NCBI RefSeq assembly: GCF_034674885.1
Contig: NZ_JAUCDS010000004.1
Coordinates: 1-64,000 of the forward strand
DNA: 64,000 nucleotides
Source of the DNA: Castellaniella sp034674885
GTDB taxonomy: Bacteria; Pseudomonadota; Gammaproteobacteria; Burkholderiales; Burkholderiaceae_B
Direction of reading: 5' to 3'
Made by a program: the position numbers and the translations under genes. Below, in pieces: positions 1 through 8,182 of this stretch. The notes under the pieces are model-generated. The model saw nothing but the letters and a program-made list of their open reading frames with translations, had not been told where the DNA came from and ran no database searches. Numbering within the stretch: position 1 is the first letter of the stretch; every line of letters starts with the position of its first letter.

Positions 1-821
1 TCTACGGGGTGCTGAAGATGATCAACTTCGCCCACGGCGACTTGTGCATCCTGGGGGCCTTCATCGGCCTGACCACCCTGACCTCGGGCGCCTTCGGCGG
101 CCTGTCCACCCCAGTCCTTCTGGTCCTGGCATTCCTGATCGCCATGATCATGGTCGCCGTCGCCGGCACGCTGCTGGACCAGTTCGCCTACAAACCCCTG
201 CGCAAGGCCCACCGCCTGTCGGCCGTGGTTTCGGCACTGGGCGCATCGATGCTGATCGAAAACGGCATCATGCTGATCTGGTCCCCGAACGTGCAGGTGT
301 TCCCCAACAACCTGCTGCCCAACCTGACCTGGCAGATCGGCGGCGCGTACCTCAGTTTCGTCCAGTTGCTGATCATCATCTGCGCCTTCCTGCTGATGGC
401 CGGCCTGTATTTCTTCGTGCACCACACCCGCCTGGGCACCGCCATCCGCGCCACGGCCATCGACCAGGACGCCGCCCGCCTGATGGGCATCAACGTCAAC
501 CGCGTCATCTCCCTGGTGTTCATCATCGGCCCGGTGCTGGGCGCCATCGGCGGCCTGTTCATCGGCCTTTACTACCGCCAGACCTTCTTCACCATGGGCT
601 GGTCCTACGGGCTCAATGCCTTCATCGCCGCCATCATCGGCGGGATCGGCAATATCCCCGGCGCGATGCTGGGCGGTCTGGTGCTGGGGCTGTTCAATGC
701 CTTCGCGGCAGGCTATATCTCCAGTTCCTGGCAGGATGCCATCACCTTCGCGCTGCTGATCGGCATTCTGCTGGTGCGCCCCTCGGGCCTGCTGGGTGAA
801 CGCGTCGCCGAAAAGGTCTAA
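1..821 (+). CDS. livH: LivH-type branched-chain amino acid ABC transporter permease, 5' end outside window
   Basis: Inner-membrane permease of a high-affinity branched-chain amino acid (LIV/HAAT) ABC importer; it pairs with LivM to form the channel. The frame is open from the first base, and the visible start (YGVLKMINFAHGD) is an internal part of the family, normally preceded by about 30 residues, so the gene begins before the window and the GTG at 9 is not the start. The protein is strongly hydrophobic with about seven visible membrane segments. The loop with RATAIDQDAARLMGINV is the cytoplasmic coupling segment that contacts the ATPases. livM follows 3 bp after the stop. The true substrate cannot be told from sequence; amides and short aliphatic amino acids are also known for the family. 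Confidence 0.93.
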   Translation, partial: YGVLKMINFAHGDLCILGAFIGLTTLTSGAFGGLSTPVLLVLAFLIAMIMVAVAGTLLDQFAYKPLRKAHRLSAVVSALGASMLIENGIMLIWSPNVQVFPNNLLPNLTWQIGGAYLSFVQLLIIICAFLLMAGLYFFVHHTRLGTAIRATAIDQDAARLMGINVNRVISLVFIIGPVLGAIGGLFIGLYYRQTFFTMGWSYGLNAFIAAIIGGIGNIPGAMLGGLVLGLFNAFAAGYISSSWQDAITFALLIGILLVRPSGLLGERVAEKV

Positions 822-824
822 GCC

Positions 825-1820
825 ATGAGTCAAACCAACCAAACCTCCGCCCAGATGCCGGCCACCACGGCCCCTGTCACGCCCCCCCCCAGCGCCGGCA
901 CCCGGTTCCTGCGAGTGCTGGGGCCCGCCCTGTGGATCATCGGCCTGCTCGTCCCCTCGGTCATGTCGCCTGCCTGGATCACGATCGGCGGCATCTTCGC
1001 CATCTACGCCATCGTTGCCCTGTCGCAGGACATCGTCCTGGGGCGTGCCGGCATGTACGACATGGGCCACGCCGTGTTCTTCGGCATCGGCGCCTACACC
1101 AGCGCCATCCTGTCGCTGTCCTTCAACTGGCCGATCCTCTGGACCATCCTCCCCGCCATCGTGCTGTCGGCGGCGCTGGGCGCCATCCTGTCAGCCCCCA
1201 TCGTCAAGCTGCGGGGCGACTACCTGCTGGTGGTCACCATCGGTTTCAACGCCATTTTCGTGCTGGCCATGAAGAACAATCTGTTCGGCCTGACGGGTGG
1301 CGCCGACGGCCTGTTCGGCGTCAGCGGCCCGACGGTCTTCGGACATATGTTCGGCACGCAAAGCGACCTGTTCTACCTGAACTGGGTAGTGCTGGCCGTC
1401 GTGCTGTGGCTGATGCGCAACCTGGACCGCTCATCCCTGGGGCGCACCTTCCGCTACATCAAATACGATGAACTGGCCGCCACCACGCTGGGGGTCAACG
1501 CGCGCAACTACAAGGTCGCAGCCTTTGCGCTGTCGGCCGGCATCGCAGGCCTGGCGGGCACGCTGTTCGCCATGCAGCTGTCGGCCGTCAGCCCCGGGTC
1601 CTTCCAGTTCACGGACTCGGTCGTGCTGTTCGCCATCGTGCTGGTCGGTGGTCAGGCCTCGGTGCCGGGCGTGCTGCTGGGCACGGCCATGATGTTCGTG
1701 GTGCCGCAGATCTTCACGGAATTTGCCCAGTACCGCTATCTGGTCTTTGGCATCGCCATGATCCTGGTCATGATTCTGCGTCCGCAGGGCATCTGGCCCG
1801 CACGCAAGGGAGCCCTATGA
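825..1820 (+). CDS. livM: LivM-type branched-chain amino acid ABC transporter permease
   Basis: Second permease of the LIV-type importer, 331 residues, close to family length. A Pro/Thr-rich cytoplasmic N-terminus of about 30 residues precedes roughly ten hydrophobic segments. The stretch around residues 213-235 (YIKYDELAATTLGVNARNYK) matches the cytoplasmic coupling loop of LivM, although the usual AIREDE wording is altered. It starts 4 bp after livH and overlaps livG by 4 bp (ATGA), so the four genes are one translationally coupled operon. The N-terminal coding region contains a run of nine C residues (882-890) encoding consecutive prolines, a site that could slip. Confidence 0.95.
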   Translation: MSQTNQTSAQMPATTAPVTPPPSAGTRFLRVLGPALWIIGLLVPSVMSPAWITIGGIFAIYAIVALSQDIVLGRAGMYDMGHAVFFGIGAYTSAILSLSFNWPILWTILPAIVLSAALGAILSAPIVKLRGDYLLVVTIGFNAIFVLAMKNNLFGLTGGADGLFGVSGPTVFGHMFGTQSDLFYLNWVVLAVVLWLMRNLDRSSLGRTFRYIKYDELAATTLGVNARNYKVAAFALSAGIAGLAGTLFAMQLSAVSPGSFQFTDSVVLFAIVLVGGQASVPGVLLGTAMMFVVPQIFTEFAQYRYLVFGIAMILVMILRPQGIWPARKGAL

Positions 1821-2662
1821 ATTCGCCCCTGTCCTCCACCTCATCGTCCGACGTCCTGCTTGAACTGGACCGGATCGGCATCAGCTTTGGCGGCTTGCGG
1901 GCGGTCGATGACCTCAGCTTCCAGGTCCGGCGCGGCGAGATCGTCGGCCTGATCGGCCCCAACGGCGCCGGCAAGACGACCGTCTTCAACATGATCACCG
2001 GTGTCTACCGGCCCACGGACGGCCACATCCGCTGGCACGGCCGCGACGTGACCGGCCTGGCTCCGCATCGGGTCGCCGAGGCCGGCATCCGCCGCACCTT
2101 CCAGACCATCCGGCTGTTCACCGACATGACCGTGCTGGAAAACGTGATTGCCGGCCAGCACCTGCAGATGCAGCAGTCCTGGTGGCAGGGCCTGCTGCGC
2201 ACGCCCGCCCAGCGCCGCGAGGAACGCGCACTGGTCGATCGCGCCATGGCCGTGCTGGAACAACTGGACCTGGCCGACGTCGCCCAGGAAATCGCCACGT
2301 CCCTGCCCTACGGGGCTCAGCGCCGCGTGGAAATGGCGCGCACCCTGGTGGCAAAGCCCGAACTCATCATCCTGGACGAGCCGGCCGCCGGCCTGAACGA
2401 ACAGGAATCGGCCGGCCTGAACGACACGATCCGCGCCATTCGGGACCAGGGCATCACCGTGATCCTGGTCGAACATGACATGAGTGTCGTGATGAACGTC
2501 ACCGACAATATCGTCGTCATCAACTTCGGCAAGAAGATCGCCGAAGGCAAGCCCGAGGACATCCGCACCAACCCGCTGGTGATCGAGGCCTACCTGGGCC
2601 AGGACGACGACGAAGACGATCCCCTGATGAATGCCATCCACGAAGAACAGGCCCAGTCATGA
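1817..2662 (+). CDS. livG: LivG-type branched-chain amino acid ABC transporter ATP-binding protein
   Basis: ATPase subunit of the LIV importer on the cytoplasmic face. Visible motifs are the Walker A GPNGAGKT at residues 47-54, the divergent signature LPYGAQRRVEMARTL typical of LivG (it replaces the classic LSGGQ), Walker B ELIILDEPAAGLN, and the H-loop ILVEHDMSVV. At 281 residues it is slightly longer than usual because of an acidic C-terminal tail (DDDEDDP). It overlaps livM upstream and livF downstream by 4 bp each, as expected for the two-ATPase arrangement of this transporter class. Confidence 0.95.
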   Translation: MNSPLSSTSSSDVLLELDRIGISFGGLRAVDDLSFQVRRGEIVGLIGPNGAGKTTVFNMITGVYRPTDGHIRWHGRDVTGLAPHRVAEAGIRRTFQTIRLFTDMTVLENVIAGQHLQMQQSWWQGLLRTPAQRREERALVDRAMAVLEQLDLADVAQEIATSLPYGAQRRVEMARTLVAKPELIILDEPAAGLNEQESAGLNDTIRAIRDQGITVILVEHDMSVVMNVTDNIVVINFGKKIAEGKPEDIRTNPLVIEAYLGQDDDEDDPLMNAIHEEQAQS

Positions 2663-3369
2663 CTTCTCTGCTTGAAATCGAAGACCTGCGCGTCAACTAC
2701 GGGCACATCCAGGCTCTCAAGGGCATCTCGCTGCAGGTGGCCGAACGCGAAGTCGTCGCCATCCTGGGGGCCAACGGCGCCGGCAAGACCACCCTGATGC
2801 GCACGCTCAGCGGCCTGCTGACCCCGCATTCCGGGAAGATCACCTTTGCCGGCCAGGAAACGACCCGCATGGGCGCCGACCGCATCGTGCGCCTGGGCAT
2901 CGGCCAGTCCCCCGAAGGCCGGCGCGTCTTCGGCACCCTCTCGGTGGCGGAAAACCTGCGCATGGGCGGCTTCACCCGCCCTCCGGCGGAAATCACCGAC
3001 AGCTGCGAACACGTCTACAAGATCTTCCCGCGATTGTACGAACGTCGCGCCCAGTTGGCGGGCACGCTGTCCGGCGGCGAACAGCAGATGCTGGCCATCG
3101 GCCGGGCGCTGGTGACCAAGCCCCGCCTGCTGCTACTGGACGAACCCAGTCTGGGCCTGGCTCCCATCATCGTGCGCAACATCTTCCAGGTGCTGCGCGA
3201 TGTGCGCGACACCGGCGTCACGATCCTGCTCGTCGAACAGAATGCCCGCATGGCCCTGAAACTGGCCGATCGAGGCTACGTCCTGGAAGTCGGGAAACTG
3301 TCGCACGAAGGCCCGGCACGCGAATTGCTGGCCTCGCCGGAAATCCAGGCTGCCTATCTGGGGCACTGA
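2659..3369 (+). CDS. livF: LivF-type branched-chain amino acid ABC transporter ATP-binding protein
   Basis: Second ATPase of the LIV importer, 236 residues, normal for LivF. It has Walker A GANGAGKT at residues 37-44, the signature LSGGEQQMLAIGRAL, Walker B RLLLLDEPSLGLAP and the H-loop VEQNARMAL; the glutamine-rich VEQN wording is characteristic of LivF. It is the last gene of the visible livHMGF block. No substrate-binding protein gene follows, so it either lies upstream of the window or elsewhere. A 56-bp gap separates it from the following parvulin gene, which has its own ribosome binding site. Confidence 0.95.
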   Translation: MTSLLEIEDLRVNYGHIQALKGISLQVAEREVVAILGANGAGKTTLMRTLSGLLTPHSGKITFAGQETTRMGADRIVRLGIGQSPEGRRVFGTLSVAENLRMGGFTRPPAEITDSCEHVYKIFPRLYERRAQLAGTLSGGEQQMLAIGRALVTKPRLLLLDEPSLGLAPIIVRNIFQVLRDVRDTGVTILLVEQNARMALKLADRGYVLEVGKLSHEGPARELLASPEIQAAYLGH

Positions 3370-3425
3370 AGCGTGGCGATCCGGGTTATGCTGTCGGGCT
3401 CTTATTTCTGCCTTAGGAGCCCCGC

Positions 3426-3707
3426 ATGACTCAAGCCTCTGCCCGCCACATCCTGGTCGACACCGAAGAACAGTGCCTGAAACTGAAGGCCGACATCGAA
3501 AACGGCGCGGATTTCGCCGCCATCGCGCGTGAACATTCCAGCTGCCCGTCCAGCCGCGATGGCGGCAATCTGGGCACCTTCGGGCGCGGCCAGATGGTGC
3601 CGGAATTCGACACGGTGGTGTTCAGCGCCCCGGTCGGTGTGGTGCAGGGCCCGGTACGCACACAGTTCGGCTATCACCTGGTCGAAGTGACTGACCGGGA
3701 AGACTGA
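3426..3707 (+). CDS. Small parvulin-type peptidyl-prolyl cis-trans isomerase (PpiC-like)
   Basis: A 93-residue stand-alone rotamase of the parvulin family, about the size of E. coli PpiC. It catalyses cis-trans isomerisation of X-Pro bonds and, having no signal sequence or membrane segment, should act in the cytoplasm. Family features are the ASARHILVDTEEQC start, the FAAIAREHSSCPSSRDGG segment, GTFGRGQMVPEFD, and the C-terminal VRTQFGYHLVEV with the active-site His. The start follows a good ribosome binding site (TTAGGAG). A hairpin with a T-rich tail lies just after the stop. Its position behind livF is probably only proximity. Confidence 0.92.
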   Translation: MTQASARHILVDTEEQCLKLKADIENGADFAAIAREHSSCPSSRDGGNLGTFGRGQMVPEFDTVVFSAPVGVVQGPVRTQFGYHLVEVTDRED

Positions 3708-3725
3708 TCAACGAACAGGCCTCAG

Positions 3726-3763
3726 CCCTGCGGGATCTGGATGCGGTTTCCGCAGGGTGTTTT
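3726..3763 (+). terminator. Rho-independent terminator after the parvulin gene
   Basis: CCCTGCGG (3726-3733) pairs with CCGCAGGG (3750-3757) across a 16-base loop and is followed by TGTTTT. It sits 18 bp after the parvulin stop and before the convergent GntR gene. The large loop makes it weaker than a classic terminator. Confidence 0.55.
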
Positions 3764-3778
3764 CGATCGCAATCGCGA

Positions 3779-4450
3779 TCAAACCACGAGTTGTTTTTCA
3801 ATCATGTGATCGACGCAGCCCTGTACATGCTGTGTCAGCGTTTCCTGGGCGCCCTTCCAGTTTCGTTCGAGTGCGCAATCCAGCAACCGGTTGTGCTCGC
3901 CGGCCGCGATCTCGCCACGATATACCGCCGCCACCATCTGATAGCGCAAATACCTGTCATAGATCATGGCATGTATCTCCAGCAGCACCCGTGAGCCACA
4001 GCTGGCGATCAGCGCGCGATGGAATTCCCGATCGTATTGCTTCCAGGCCCGCGTCTGCGATTTCTTGCCCGCCTGCATGCTGCCTTCCATTGCCGACAGC
4101 TTGTGATGGGCGGCGACGACAGCACCTTCCCACTCGATATCGCCAGCCTCGAACGACTGGCGCAACGCCTGTGATTCCAGCAGGCAGCGCATTGCCGCGA
4201 CCTCCCGGAGATTGGCCGCCGAGATCGGTGTGACCTGAAAGCCGCGCGCGCCCTCTGCCACGACCAGGCCCTCGGAGGCCAGCCGGTTCAAATTCTCGCG
4301 CAGCGTACCGACGCTGGCCTCGTAGGCATCGCGCATGCGATCGAGCGTCAGGCGCTCTCCCGGCAACAGCATTCCAAAAACAATATCTTCACGCAGGCGC
4401 AGGTAAATCTTCTCGCCAACCCTCGCGCTATGTTGAGGCGCATCCAGCAT
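3779..4450 (-). CDS. GntR-family transcriptional regulator with FCD ligand domain
   Basis: A 223-residue regulator with an N-terminal winged helix-turn-helix (about residues 10-75, including LRLREDIVFGMLLPGERLT and the GTLRENLNRLASEGLV recognition region) and a C-terminal all-helical FCD domain (about 80-215) that usually binds a carboxylate ligand, often through a metal. It is divergent from the TRAP transporter operon across a 184-bp gap, the usual layout for a regulator that controls the adjacent transporter and itself. The ligand is unknown; given the downstream dehydroquinase-like gene, an alicyclic or aromatic acid is a reasonable guess. Confidence 0.9.
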   Translation of the reverse strand: MLDAPQHSARVGEKIYLRLREDIVFGMLLPGERLTLDRMRDAYEASVGTLRENLNRLASEGLVVAEGARGFQVTPISAANLREVAAMRCLLESQALRQSFEAGDIEWEGAVVAAHHKLSAMEGSMQAGKKSQTRAWKQYDREFHRALIASCGSRVLLEIHAMIYDRYLRYQMVAAVYRGEIAAGEHNRLLDCALERNWKGAQETLTQHVQGCVDHMIEKQLVV

Positions 4451-4547
4451 GACTCATTCCATTTCAATCGGGGTCGCGCTACTGGCGAACGCCGCTACCC
4501 CATCATGATACCTCAAGGTCCAACTTACGACAGATCGTTCTCTCTAA

Positions 4548-4576
4548 TTGAAATCATCTGATAAATCATTTATTGT
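4548..4576 (+). promoter_or_regulatory. Sigma-70-like promoter of the TRAP operon with overlapping palindrome
   Basis: TTGAAA (4548-4553), a 17-bp spacer and TATTGT (4571-4576) make a plausible sigma-70 promoter reading toward dctP. The 13-bp palindrome ATAAATCATTTAT (4561-4573) covers the spacer and the start of the -10, where a repressor such as the divergent GntR protein could bind. This is by eye only; start site and operator are inferred. Confidence 0.45.
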
Positions 4577-4634
4577 CCGATAATCCATCTGACAGTGATG
4601 GGCGGCTCATACGCTCAAACCGAGGAGAATATCG

Positions 4635-5621
4635 ATGACATCACGCATCTCTCGCAGAACCCTGCTGCAAGCGGGCGCCTCCGCCCTCGTCCTGACAGGC
4701 ACCCAGCCCCTCTGGGCCAAAGACACCCTGAAAATGCGCCTCAGCACGGCGTTCACCGAGCAGGATCTGCGCGCCAATGCCTACAAGGCATTCGCCAAGG
4801 CAATGGCCGGTGACTTCCAGCTGGAACCCTACTGGGGCAACACGCTGTTCAAACAAGGCACTGAACTCGTCGCGCTGCAGCGCGGCAACCTCGAGATGGC
4901 GAACCTGGCGCCCCAGGACATCTCCAAGCAATTGCCCGCCTGGTCCCTGCTGACTTCCGCCTATCTGTTCCGGGATGTCGCTCACCTGCAAAAGACCTTC
5001 AAGAGCGACATAGGCCAAACCTTCGTGAAGATGGCACGCGACCAACTCGGCATCGAAGTCATCACCCCGGTCTATTTCGGCGCACGCCAGGTCAACCTCA
5101 AGCCAGATCGCGTGATCCACACTCCAGCCGACCTGGCGGGCATCAAGCTCCGGATGCCACCGGGCGAATTCTGGCAGTTCCTGGGCGAGTCGATCGGGGT
5201 CAACCCGACGCCCGTGGCATTCGCCGAGGTCTATACCGCATTGCAGACGGGTGCGATCGACGGCCAGGACAATCCGCTGCTATTGAGCAAACTGATGAAG
5301 TTCGACGAAGTCACTACCCAGTTCGTGCTCACCAGTCACGTCATCGGCTTCGACGTGATGGCCGTCTCGACCAAGGCCTGGGACGCGCTCGGGCCCGACC
5401 GGCAGACACGCTTCCGGGCGGCAGCGGAAAAAGCGATCAATGACTACACCGTCACCTTCGAGGGCCAGGAGCGCAACGTCATCGAACAATTGAAAGCCGA
5501 AGGCAAGAAGGTCTACACCCCCGACCTGGATGCCTTCCGCACCTACGCGCAAAAACGCTATGTCGACAAGTACGGACGCGACTGGCCCAAAGGCGCGCTC
5601 GAACAGATCAACGCCCTGTAA
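4635..5621 (+). CDS. TRAP transporter periplasmic substrate-binding protein (DctP family)
   Basis: Extracytoplasmic solute receptor of a tripartite ATP-independent periplasmic transporter, 328 residues. The N-terminus (SRRTLLQAGASALVLTG, probable cleavage after LWA near residue 28) looks like a twin-arginine signal. DctP features follow: KMRLSTAFTEQD, a GIKLRMPPGEFWQFL segment, and FAEVYTALQTGAIDGQDNP, which contains the helix and Gln/Asp pattern near the conserved carboxylate-binding Arg. The ATG is preceded by GAGGAG at good spacing. It is first gene of dctPQM. The substrate is not determinable; most family ligands are carboxylates. Confidence 0.93.
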   Translation: MTSRISRRTLLQAGASALVLTGTQPLWAKDTLKMRLSTAFTEQDLRANAYKAFAKAMAGDFQLEPYWGNTLFKQGTELVALQRGNLEMANLAPQDISKQLPAWSLLTSAYLFRDVAHLQKTFKSDIGQTFVKMARDQLGIEVITPVYFGARQVNLKPDRVIHTPADLAGIKLRMPPGEFWQFLGESIGVNPTPVAFAEVYTALQTGAIDGQDNPLLLSKLMKFDEVTTQFVLTSHVIGFDVMAVSTKAWDALGPDRQTRFRAAAEKAINDYTVTFEGQERNVIEQLKAEGKKVYTPDLDAFRTYAQKRYVDKYGRDWPKGALEQINAL

Positions 5622-5642
5622 GCACCGCCCGAGCCCATTCCC

Positions 5643-6191
5643 ATGGCTGAATCCGAACCCATACCCACGCCACGCGACGGATCGGCGACCCGCCGCTGGC
5701 TGGGACAGCGCGCCAACGACTTCACCGTCGCGGTGATGGCCGTGATGTTCGTATCGTTTCTGCTGCAGATCGTGTTCCGGTACGCGCTGGACCGGCCGCT
5801 CGGGTGGACCGAGGAAATCACGGTACTGTGCTGGGTGTGGGTCGTATTGTGGGGCCAATCATTCATCATTACCGATGCCGACGAGGTCCGCTTCGACATC
5901 CTCTATAACATCGTTCCGGCGCCCGTGCGACGCATCTTCACCGTGCTCTCCAGCCTCGCACTGGTCGTGCTGATGGCGCTCTCGCTACCGGCCACCTGGA
6001 AATACGTCACCTTCATGCACCGCGAGCACTCGGCGTACCTGAAAATTCCGTTCGATTACCTCTATTCCATCTACGTGCTGTTCGCGGTCGTCTGCATCGT
6101 GCGCCAGGCGCGTGTTGCCTGGAGAGCCTGCACCTCGTCGGAAGACCCCGCCAAGACCTTCAACAATGCAGCAGGAGACCGGTTCGAATGA
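5643..6191 (+). CDS. TRAP transporter small membrane subunit (DctQ family)
   Basis: A 182-residue protein with four hydrophobic helices, the usual DctQ form. Family features are the conserved PLGWTEEITVLCWVWVVLWG segment after the second helix and the short loop before the third. It joins DctM to form the Na+- or H+-coupled membrane unit. The C-terminal cytoplasmic tail (about residues 160-182) is polar. It starts 21 bp after dctP and overlaps dctM by 4 bp, so production of the two membrane subunits is probably coupled. Confidence 0.92.
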   Translation: MAESEPIPTPRDGSATRRWLGQRANDFTVAVMAVMFVSFLLQIVFRYALDRPLGWTEEITVLCWVWVVLWGQSFIITDADEVRFDILYNIVPAPVRRIFTVLSSLALVVLMALSLPATWKYVTFMHREHSAYLKIPFDYLYSIYVLFAVVCIVRQARVAWRACTSSEDPAKTFNNAAGDRFE

Positions 6192-7489
6192 TGGGCCTAT
6201 CACCCTTTGAGTCGTGCGTGATTCTCCTGATCGCACTGGCGATTGCGGGTTTGCCAATCGCACTGTCGATGATCAGCGCATCCATCTTCTACCTGTTCGC
6301 GGCAGACCTGGACCCTGGCACGGTGGCCGAGCAGATACTGAACGGCCTGTACAACAGCTACGTGCTGCTTGCGGTGCCCTTGTTCATCCTGGCCGCCGAT
6401 CTGATGAACATGGGCAGTCTGACAGACCGGCTTCTGAGGTTCTGTCTGATGCTCGTGGGGCGCTTCCGGGGCGGCCTGGGGCATGTCAACATCGTCTCCA
6501 ACATCATCTTCGCCGGCATGTCAGGGTCGGCGATCGCCGATGCGGTCGGCATCGGGCGCATCATCATCAACATGATGACGCGCAACGGCAAGTACCCCGT
6601 CGCATACGCCGCCGCGATCACCGCATCGGCGGCGATCATCGGGCCGATCATCCCGCCCTCGATCCCGATGGTGATCTATGCCCTGATCTCGAATGCGTCC
6701 ATCGGCTACCTGTTCCTGGGGGGCGTCATCCCCGGACTGATGCTGGGTGTCGCGTTCATGGTCATGAACGCCATCATCGCCCGACGCAGGGGCTACCCGA
6801 TCGAGCCTCCCGTCAAGCTGCGAGAGGTGCCACGTGCGACAGTCGAAGCCTTCCCCGCCCTGCTTCTGCCGGTCGTGCTGCTGTTTGGCATCTACGGCGG
6901 CGTGACGACGCCTACCGAAGGCGCGGCCGCCGCCGCAGCCTATGCGCTGCTGGCAGCGGCAGTCATCTATCGCTCTCTCACGCCGCGCCAGCTCTACGAG
7001 GTCCTGCTATCCAGCGGAAAGGCCACCACCTCGGTAGGCATGCTGATCGCCGGCGCGCTGGCCTTCAACTATGTCGTGACGATCGAAAACATCCCGGTGA
7101 CCGTGCAGCACTTCATCCAGGGATTCGATCTGTCCAAGGCCGGCTTTCTGCTCCTCGTCAACGGGATTCTGCTGATCCTGGGCTGCCTGCTCGAGGGCAC
7201 GACGATCCTGCTGATCATCGTGCCGATCTTCATCCCGACTGCGAATGCCCTGGGGATCGACATCGTGCACTTCGGGGTCGTCGTGGTCGTCAACATCATG
7301 ATCGGCCTTGTCACACCACCCTTCGGGCTCCTGCTGTTCATTGTCGCCAACATGACCCGCCAGCCGCTGATCGCGGTCGTACGCGAATGCCTGCCCTTCA
7401 TTTTGGCCGCGATCACGATGCTCGCGGTCATCACATTCATACCGGAAACCGTCCTGTGGCTGCCGCACCTGATGGGCTACAAGGGTTGA
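6188..7489 (+). CDS. TRAP transporter large membrane subunit (DctM family)
   Basis: A 433-residue channel subunit with about 12-13 transmembrane helices spanning almost the whole protein. Diagnostic stretches are the GMSGSAIADAVGIGRI segment near residues 112-127, the ASAAIIGPIIPPSIPMVIY segment after it, and the C-terminal GLVTPPFGLLLF re-entrant region; these belong to the transport path of the family. Length is normal. It overlaps dctQ by 4 bp and is followed 24 bp later by the dehydroquinase-like gene, which suggests that the imported compound is processed by that enzyme. Confidence 0.94.
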   Translation: MMGLSPFESCVILLIALAIAGLPIALSMISASIFYLFAADLDPGTVAEQILNGLYNSYVLLAVPLFILAADLMNMGSLTDRLLRFCLMLVGRFRGGLGHVNIVSNIIFAGMSGSAIADAVGIGRIIINMMTRNGKYPVAYAAAITASAAIIGPIIPPSIPMVIYALISNASIGYLFLGGVIPGLMLGVAFMVMNAIIARRRGYPIEPPVKLREVPRATVEAFPALLLPVVLLFGIYGGVTTPTEGAAAAAAYALLAAAVIYRSLTPRQLYEVLLSSGKATTSVGMLIAGALAFNYVVTIENIPVTVQHFIQGFDLSKAGFLLLVNGILLILGCLLEGTTILLIIVPIFIPTANALGIDIVHFGVVVVVNIMIGLVTPPFGLLLFIVANMTRQPLIAVVRECLPFILAAITMLAVITFIPETVLWLPHLMGYKG

Positions 7490-7513
7490 CACCAAGGCTT
7501 TTGGAGCCCATCA

Positions 7514-7972
7514 ATGACCAAACCACTCTATGTGCTCAATGGCCCGAACCTCAATCGGCTGGGGATGCGCGAGCCCGACATCTATGGGCACACCACATTG
7601 GCAGAGATCGAGGCGCTGTGCCGACATGCCGCAGGCACGCAGCCGATCGAATTCCGCCAAACGAACAGCGAAACTCAACTGATCGACTGGATTCACGAAG
7701 CCACCGACCGCGCCTGCGGCATCATCATCAATCCTGCTGCCTATTCGTTTACTTCCATCGCGATCCTCGACGCGCTGAAAATGTTTCCCGAGCCAATCAT
7801 CGAGCTGCATATTTCCAACATCCACCGTCGCGAGGAAATCTACCAGCGCTCGCTGATGTCGCGGGCAGCGACGGCGGTGATCGTCGGTCTGGGCGCACGG
7901 GGCTATGTCGTTGCCGTTCAGGCGATCATCGAACTGACCCAGCGCGAACCGGCGGCCGTGCAGACGCCATAG
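7514..7972 (+). CDS. Type II 3-dehydroquinate dehydratase-like protein (AroQ family), conserved His replaced
   Basis: A 152-residue protein of the small dodecameric type II dehydroquinase family, which interconverts 3-dehydroquinate and 3-dehydroshikimate. The flexible lid LNGPNLNRLGMREPDIYG keeps Arg19 and the catalytic Tyr24. Later ELHISNIHRREE keeps the conserved His and Arg. The usual NPxAYTHTS motif reads NPAAYSFTS here, so the substrate-contacting His is Phe. That change, plus its place at the end of a TRAP operon with its own regulator, points to a catabolic or divergent paralogue rather than the biosynthetic enzyme. The family call is firm, the exact activity is not. Confidence 0.8.
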   Translation: MTKPLYVLNGPNLNRLGMREPDIYGHTTLAEIEALCRHAAGTQPIEFRQTNSETQLIDWIHEATDRACGIIINPAAYSFTSIAILDALKMFPEPIIELHISNIHRREEIYQRSLMSRAATAVIVGLGARGYVVAVQAIIELTQREPAAVQTP

Positions 7973-8182
7973 GCAGGCCGCTCCGATGATTCCGGCAAAA
8001 AAGGGTCCGCAGGGACCCTTCTTGGATCGAGGCATCCCTCCACGTCGCGGCTTGCAGGCCGCTCCGATGATTCCGGCAAAAAAGGGTCCGCAGGGACCCT
8101 TCTTGGATCGAGGCATCCCTCCACGTCGCGGCTTGCAGGCCGCTCCGATGATTCCGGCAAAAAAGGGTCCGCAGGGACCCTT
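7973..8182. repeat. Tandem 81-bp repeat, two full copies and one partial, each with a terminator hairpin
   Basis: Copies begin at 7973, 8054 and 8135; the first two are 81 bp and identical by eye, and the third matches for 48 bp before diverging. Each holds the hairpin AAGGGTCC-GCAG-GGACCCTT (8001-8020, 8082-8101, 8163-8182) preceded by an A-run, so on the minus strand each hairpin is followed by a T-run. As 81 is divisible by three, frames stay open through the array on both strands, but these repetitive frames show no sign of being genes. The likely effect is serial termination of leftward putA transcripts. Confidence 0.9.

Noticed and set aside
6214..7989. A 591-codon frame overlapping dctM and the dehydroquinase-like gene in another phase
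   Set aside because: It is Arg/His-rich out-of-frame sequence running across two well-identified genes, with no motif support.
7973..8182. Possible CRISPR-like array
   Set aside because: The units are contiguous 81-bp tandem copies with no unique spacers, and no cas genes are nearby.
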